Both the position numbers and the translations under genes were made by a program. DNA of 12,001 bases. Source: Acetobacteraceae bacterium (GTDB taxonomy: Bacteria > Pseudomonadota > Alphaproteobacteria > Acetobacterales > Acetobacteraceae). The stretch's first letter is position 1, and each line of letters opens with the position of its first letter. The stretch covers positions 1 to 12,001 of the forward strand of contig CANJSR010000116.1 in assembly GCA_947476855.1 (NCBI GenBank), read 5' to 3'. Below, in pieces: positions 6,888 through 12,001 of the stretch. The notes beneath the pieces are model-generated. The model saw only the letters and a list, made by a program, of their open reading frames with translations. It was not told where the DNA came from and ran no database searches.

Positions 6888-7937
6888 CTACCAGGCGGTC
6901 CTGTAGCCATGGAACGGGGTTGCCACGCGCTTGATGTCCTGGATCAGGCCGGGCGGAACGTCATCGCCCTCACCGGTCGGATCGGCGCGCAGGCTGATCG
7001 CGTCCGACAGGCCGCCGAAGCGTTCCTCGATCCGCTTCGCGATGTCCTTGTGGGTGCCGACCGCGGCGAACAGATGCACGACATCGTCCGGCACGCGGGA
7101 GGCGAGTTCCTCCCACTTCCCCTGCTTGGACATCTGGTTCAGTTCCCGCCCGAGGTCGCCCAGCCCGTGCATCTCGAACACCGGCCAATAGCTGGGCGTG
7201 GTGCCGTAGAAGCCGATGCGGCCGCGCACCCACTCGAAATGATGGGCGGTCGATTCCTCGTCCTTGCCGGTGGCGATGAAGCCGCCGCCGGTGATCTCGA
7301 AATGCTCCCGCACGCGGCCGGTGCGCGCCATGCCTTCGGTCAGGCGCGGCAGGATGGCGTCTTCCACATATTTGCGGGTGCAGAACGGATGCAGCCGCAC
7401 GCCGTCGCCGACCTCCCCGGCCATCCGCAGGGAGTGTTCGCCGACTGCCGCGAGCGTGATCGGCACCATCTTCTGGCCGGTCGAGGGCGGCATGAAATAG
7501 GGCGGCATCAGCGTGAAAGTGTAGTGCTTGCCACGGAAATCCAGCTTCTCCCCGGTTTCCCAGTTGGTCCAGATCGCCCGCAGCGCCTGCACATATTCCC
7601 GCATCCGGGGCGCCGGCGCGGTCCAGGGCACGCTGAACCGCTTTTCATTATGCGGCCGGATCTGCGGCCCAAGCCCCAGCACGAACCGCCCGCGGGATGC
7701 GGTCTGCAAATCCCAGCACAGGTTCGCCACCACCATCGGGCTGCGCGGGAAGGAGATGGCGACGTTCGTGCCAAGCTCGATCCGGTCGGTGTTCACCGCC
7801 GCGATGGCATGGGCCAGGAACGGGTCGTGCTTGTTTTCCATCGACAGCAGCGCGTCATAGCCCGCGGCCTCCGACGCCTTGGCCGAGGCCGCCGTCTGCC
7901 GCAGGTCCCCCTGCGGCAGCGTGTTCAGGACCTTCAT
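6888..7937 (-). CDS. LLM-class flavin/F420-dependent oxidoreductase (TIGR03617-like)
   Basis: A 349-residue luciferase-like TIM-barrel monooxygenase or reductase. The N-terminus 'MKVLNTLPQGDL', 'ENKHDPFLAHAIAAVNTDRI' (about 34-52), 'LGTNVAISFPRSPMVVANL', 'SRGRFVLGLGPQ' and 'EYVQALRAIW' match the subgroup described as the MSMEG_2256-type F420-dependent family as I remember it. Whether this protein uses F420 or FMN cannot be read from the sequence. The first gene of the operon ends with TAA at 7942-7944, four bases before this ATG, and the next crotonase starts 10 bases after this stop. The long frame extending to 8213 only overlaps the upstream crotonase and is not real coding sequence. A role in oxidising or reducing a CoA-linked or related intermediate is inferred from the neighbours only. 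Confidence 0.88.
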   Translation of the reverse strand: MKVLNTLPQGDLRQTAASAKASEAAGYDALLSMENKHDPFLAHAIAAVNTDRIELGTNVAISFPRSPMVVANLCWDLQTASRGRFVLGLGPQIRPHNEKRFSVPWTAPAPRMREYVQALRAIWTNWETGEKLDFRGKHYTFTLMPPYFMPPSTGQKMVPITLAAVGEHSLRMAGEVGDGVRLHPFCTRKYVEDAILPRLTEGMARTGRVREHFEITGGGFIATGKDEESTAHHFEWVRGRIGFYGTTPSYWPVFEMHGLGDLGRELNQMSKQGKWEELASRVPDDVVHLFAAVGTHKDIAKRIEERFGGLSDAISLRADPTGEGDDVPPGLIQDIKRVATPFHGYRTAW

Positions 7938-7941
7938 GGCC

Positions 7942-8724
7942 TTACTGTCCCTTGAAGACCGGGCGGCGCTTTTCCCTGAAGGCCATGACGGCTTCGCGAT
8001 GATCCTCGGTCTGCGAACAACGGGCCTGATTATAGGCTTCCATGTCGAGCGTGGTGGCGAAGCTCTCGGTTTCGGCGGCGAAAAGGTTGCGCTTGGTGGC
8101 GGCGACGGCGACCTGCGGCATGTCGGCGATCCGGCGGGCCATTTCCATCGTGGCGGCGCGCAACTGGTCATCCTCCACCACCTTGTTGACGATGCCGAAC
8201 TGCAACGCTTCATCGGCGCCGACCATGTCGGGCAGGAAATACATCTCCCGCGCCTTGGCGGTGCCGACCAGGCGCGTCAGCGTCCAGGTGCCGCCCCAAT
8301 CGCCCGACAGGCCGATCTTGAGGAATGCTGTTCCGATCCGGGCCGACTTGCCGGCGACGCGCAGATCGCAGGCCAGCGCCATGCTCATGCCAGCGCCGGC
8401 CGCGACGCCGTTCAGCATGCCGATGATGACCTTGGGGTGCTTGCGCATGGCCATCGGGATCGAGTTGGAGAACTGAATGCCGCGCGCCCGCGCCTCATAC
8501 CCGCGCGCCGCCCGGTCGCCCATGCCCTTCACGTCGCCACCCGAGCAGAAGGCGCGCCCGGCCCCGGTGATGACGATGCAACGGACATTCGGATCGTCGG
8601 CAAACCGGTCCAGCGCGCTCAGCAGGCCGTTGCGGATGTCCATCGACAGCGCGTTCAGCGCCTCCGGGCGGTTCAGGGTCAGGACGGCGACGCCATCCTC
8701 GATGGTTTCCAGCAGATCGGCCAT
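7942..8724 (-). CDS. Enoyl-CoA hydratase/isomerase (crotonase) family protein, first gene of the operon
   Basis: A 260-residue crotonase, the leading gene of the minus-strand operon. Motifs: 'NRPEALNALS' (18-27), oxyanion-hole 'AFCSGGDVKGMG' (58-69), and 'GVAAGAGMSMALACD' (106-120). Classical hydratase glutamates align with S114 and F134, but D142 in 'IGLSGDWGGTW' sits where PaaG-type isomerases and 4-chlorobenzoyl-CoA dehalogenase carry an active-site aspartate, so isomerase-type chemistry is more likely than hydration. ATG 8724 has GGAGG five bases upstream; the TTG at 8736 lies before that ribosome binding site and is rejected as a start. The C-terminus 'FREKRRPVFKGQ' is typical of full-length members. 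It shares a 125-bp promoter region with the divergent thioesterase. It is clearly different in sequence from the second crotonase, so this is not a recent duplication. Confidence 0.9.
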   Translation of the reverse strand: MADLLETIEDGVAVLTLNRPEALNALSMDIRNGLLSALDRFADDPNVRCIVITGAGRAFCSGGDVKGMGDRAARGYEARARGIQFSNSIPMAMRKHPKVIIGMLNGVAAGAGMSMALACDLRVAGKSARIGTAFLKIGLSGDWGGTWTLTRLVGTAKAREMYFLPDMVGADEALQFGIVNKVVEDDQLRAATMEMARRIADMPQVAVAATKRNLFAAETESFATTLDMEAYNQARCSQTEDHREAVMAFREKRRPVFKGQ

Positions 8725-8849
8725 GGGTTCCTCCAACGGTTATTGGTCGGTGCCCAGATTGGCGAGGCCGGCGGCTGGCCGCAATGGTGGGGGAGCCCAA
8801 CTCTCCCGTTCCGTGATATCCTGGCTGGCCCATCCAGAGGACGCAGGCG
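8725..8849. promoter_or_regulatory. Divergent promoter region of the crotonase operon and the thioesterase
   Basis: This 125-bp spacer must contain start signals for the minus-strand crotonase/LLM operon and the plus-strand thioesterase. It holds the GGAGG of the crotonase (minus strand, near 8730-8734), a small 5-bp hairpin GGGAG/CTCCC at 8791-8807, and a TGATATCC stretch near 8813-8821 that could be a -10 region for the thioesterase. No long dyad for a regulator is seen. The shared spacer suggests joint regulation, by inference. Confidence 0.35.
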
Positions 8850-9710
8850 ATGACGAACTGGACCGAGACCTACCGTGGCGCCGTGCCGCCCTGGCAATGC
8901 GACGTGACCGAGCACTTCACGATCGGCTTCTACTTCGACCGGCTGGAAGAAGCGGAAGCCAACCTGGCGCATGAACTCGGGCTGGGTGATCTGCTGGGGC
9001 AGGGAAGCTTCCCGCGCCGCGTGGATGCGCGCTTCGTCAAGGAACTGCGCGCTGGGGCGTGTTTCCATATCGAGGGTGCCGCAATCGCCGTCGATGCGGC
9101 CGGCACGTCGCTGCGCCTCGGTCATCGCGTACTCGATTCGACTTCTGGGGAGCCGGTGACCTGGTTCGACGCGCATTGGGACCTTGCAGCGGCGCCCTTG
9201 ACCATGGCCCAGCGCGAGGCGATTGCCGGTCGGCTTGCGGAGTGGAATGGTCCGGCGCCCGAGGCGCGGAAGGAACCGACATCGACCACCGGGTTCATCC
9301 CGACGGCGCGCGGACGGATCAAGCAGGGTGATGTCGATTTCGCCGGCCATTTCGCGCTGGGCGCGATGGTGCTGCGGTTCTCCAACGCTTCCGGCCAGTT
9401 GGCCTGCGCGATCGGCATGGATACCGGGTCGATGCAGCGCAACCGCCGCGGCTTTTCAACCTTCGAGCTGACGCTGAGCCTGTCCGGCGCGTTGCGGTTG
9501 AATGACCCCTATTTGATCGAAACCGGCATCGGTCATCTGGGCAATTCATCCCTGCGGATGATCCATCGCCTGACCGATCCCCGCAATGGACGGGAGATCG
9601 GGCGCCTGGGTCAGTTCGGCGTGAACCTCGACCTCGATGCCCGCCGTCCGGCCCGCTGGGCGGAGGATGTCCGCGCCCGCGCCGCCGAACTGGTTATCCC
9701 GGCCGAGTGA
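8850..9710 (+). CDS. Double-hotdog acyl-CoA thioesterase-like protein
   Basis: A 286-residue protein with two tandem hotdog domains. In the first (about 1-130) 'CDVTEHFTIGFYFDRLEEAEA' carries D18 and H22, the spacing of the D-x-x-G-H signature of 4HBT-type thioesterases with the Gly replaced by Glu. In the second (about 145-275) 'GDVDFAGHFALGAMVLRFSNA' repeats it with D163 and H167. Such proteins hydrolyse acyl-CoA or related thioesters; tandem domains mimic the hotdog dimer. ATG 8850 has GAGG about 9 bases upstream. It is divergent from the crotonase operon, which fits a CoA thioester pathway, perhaps releasing an end product or freeing CoA. Substrate not deducible. It ends 21 bp before the convergent ABC-F stop, with no hairpin between them. 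Confidence 0.8.
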   Translation: MTNWTETYRGAVPPWQCDVTEHFTIGFYFDRLEEAEANLAHELGLGDLLGQGSFPRRVDARFVKELRAGACFHIEGAAIAVDAAGTSLRLGHRVLDSTSGEPVTWFDAHWDLAAAPLTMAQREAIAGRLAEWNGPAPEARKEPTSTTGFIPTARGRIKQGDVDFAGHFALGAMVLRFSNASGQLACAIGMDTGSMQRNRRGFSTFELTLSLSGALRLNDPYLIETGIGHLGNSSLRMIHRLTDPRNGREIGRLGQFGVNLDLDARRPARWAEDVRARAAELVIPAE

Positions 9711-9731
9711 CGCGGGGACGGCGCTGCCTGC

Positions 9732-11354
<1,623 letters not shown>

Positions 11355-11490
11355 GGGTCCTCGGGGGGATCGGGCGGAAGCGGGGCGCTTACAGCAAATG
11401 GCCCCGGAGGTGAACCATTCCGTGGCCCGGGCCCTTGCCGATCGGCCGTCCAGGCCGGACAAGGCACGCATTCCCTGGATGGAGGCCGCC
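11355..11490. promoter_or_regulatory. Divergent promoter region of the ABC-F gene and the PhnA-domain gene
   Basis: The 136-bp spacer holds a purine-rich CGAGGA next to the ABC-F start (minus strand) and GGAGG at 11481-11485, five bases before the PhnA-domain gene. No confident -10/-35 pair or long dyad is seen. Both genes must be started from here as they diverge. Confidence 0.35.
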
Positions 11491-11793
11491 ATGGCCGGCG
11501 ACGACAACGAGTACGTCTATGACGAGGCAAGCGGCGAATGGCGCCCCGCGGGCGAGGTCGCCTCGGCCGCGGTCGATCAAACGCAGGTGCGCGATGCGTC
11601 GGGGAATGTGCTGGCGGATGGGGATTCCGTGACCCTGATCAAGGACCTGAAGGTCAAGGGCGCGAACCAAACCCTGAAGCAGGGGACGATCATCCGGACC
11701 ATCCGCCTGACGGACAACCCCGAGGAGATCGACTGCCGCCACGACACGATCAAGGGGTTGGTGCTGCGGACAGAGTTCGTCCGCAAGCGTTGA
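11491..11793 (+). CDS. PhnA/YjdM-domain protein lacking the zinc ribbon
   Basis: A 100-residue protein whose residues about 33-100 match the C-terminal domain of PhnA/YjdM almost word for word: 'VRDASGNVLADGDSVTLIKD', 'LKVKGANQTLKQGT', 'IRLTDNPEEIDC', ending 'LRTEFVRKR'. Full-length PhnA/YjdM begins with a zinc ribbon of two CxxC pairs; here the N-terminus 'NEYVYDEASGEWRPAG' keeps an aromatic/acidic remnant but no cysteines. The only cysteine is in the conserved 'IDC' of the C-terminal domain. I chose ATG 11491 (GGAGG at 11481-11485, 5-base spacing) over the ATG at 11479, which overlaps that ribosome binding site. Despite the name, the biochemical role of the PhnA domain is not settled and phosphonate catabolism is not implied; a stress or DNA-linked role is only suggested in the literature. 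Followed directly by a hairpin. Confidence 0.9.
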   Translation: MAGDDNEYVYDEASGEWRPAGEVASAAVDQTQVRDASGNVLADGDSVTLIKDLKVKGANQTLKQGTIIRTIRLTDNPEEIDCRHDTIKGLVLRTEFVRKR

Positions 11794-11796
11794 ACC

Positions 11797-11836
11797 CGGA
11801 TCGGGCGGGTGGTTGCCCACCCGCCCGCCCGATCCG
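11797..11836. terminator. Terminator-like hairpin between convergent genes
   Basis: CGGATCGGGCGGGTGG (11797-11812) pairs with CCACCCGCCC…GATCCG (ending 11836) with a short loop and a 4-base insertion (GCCC repeat) in the right arm. It lies 3 bases after the PhnA-domain stop and 10 bases before the stop of the minus-strand partial gene, so it can serve both. No T-run. Confidence 0.65.
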
Positions 11837-11846
11837 GCCTTGGTAG

Positions 11847-12001
11847 TTAGGCCGGCACCTGCTCGAACACGAAGGGCTCCAGCGTCTCCTGGGCCTTCAT
11901 CCGGATTTCGTGCCACTTCTGCGGCCCGCCGTAATAGGCGAGACTGCCCGGCGCCGCGTTGCCGTCACCGTTGTAGTAGGACAGGCAGTCCCGGAACGGC
12001 C
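11847..12001 (-). CDS. C-terminal end of a probable flavin monooxygenase (BVMO-like), 5'-truncated
   Basis: An open minus-strand frame from the window edge to TAA at 11847-11849 gives 50 C-terminal residues: it has 'FRDCLSYYNGDGNAAPG', then 'SLAYYGGPQKWHEIRMK'. The S-Y-Y-x-G…P-G…Y-x-G-G-x-x-x-W layout resembles the C-terminal SWYxGANxPG…PYxGG…YR motif of class B flavin monooxygenases, so a BVMO or related flavoprotein is my best guess from a short fragment. No start lies within the window. High GC third positions and position after a terminator hairpin support real coding. Family identity is uncertain. Confidence 0.5.
   Translation of the reverse strand, partial: PFRDCLSYYNGDGNAAPGSLAYYGGPQKWHEIRMKAQETLEPFVFEQVPA

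Noticed and set aside
6909..7955. A 348-codon plus-strand frame opposite the LLM gene
   Set aside because: Antisense shadow of a recognised oxidoreductase, with no motif of its own.
7938..8213. A possible N-terminal extension of the LLM protein by 92 residues
   Set aside because: It overlaps the upstream crotonase in another frame, and the family N-terminus begins at the ATG at 7937.

Overview
This GC-rich (roughly 65%) chromosomal window has tightly packed genes, short spacers and long antisense shadow frames typical of high-GC codon use. The protein families (double-hotdog thioesterase, LLM oxidoreductase, crotonases, an orphan family-5 solute-binding protein, cobalt nitrile hydratase, BVMO-type flavoproteins) suggest an alphaproteobacterium, plausibly Rhodospirillales/Acetobacteraceae. 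That placement is inferred from gene content and style; no marker gene is present.

Layout. Bases 1-1271 (+) are the C-terminal part of a Baeyer-Villiger-type flavin monooxygenase, followed by a lone exported peptide/nickel-class ABC solute-binding protein (1465-3045, +). A strong hairpin separates it from a convergent Ldh_2-family dehydrogenase (3095-4126, -). A 116-bp divergent promoter region then leads into a compact three-gene cobalt-type nitrile hydratase operon: alpha (4243-4899), beta (4896-5552) and activator (5554-5943). It ends in a 142-bp spacer packed with three inverted repeats. Next comes a minus-strand three-gene operon read as crotonase (8724-7942), LLM flavin/F420 oxidoreductase (7937-6888) and second crotonase (6877-6086). 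A divergent double-hotdog thioesterase (8850-9710, +) lies beside it, suggesting an acyl-CoA pathway of unknown substrate. The last part holds an ABC-F ATPase (11354-9732, -), a PhnA-domain protein that has lost its zinc ribbon (11491-11793, +), a terminator hairpin, and the C-terminal tail of a minus-strand gene that may be another BVMO-like flavoprotein (12001-11847).

How the genes fit. The best understood unit is the nitrile hydratase: the alpha subunit carries the Co-type CTLCSC claw, the beta subunit has the conserved arginines, and the small third gene is the assembly activator, visibly related to the beta N-terminus. No amidase or cobalt transporter is in the window, so the amide product must be handled elsewhere. 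The crotonase/LLM/thioesterase group looks catabolic, but both crotonases lack the classical hydratase glutamates, so their reactions are uncertain. No tRNA, rRNA, CRISPR array, insertion sequence, prophage or defence system is seen. No spacer exceeds 300 bases.
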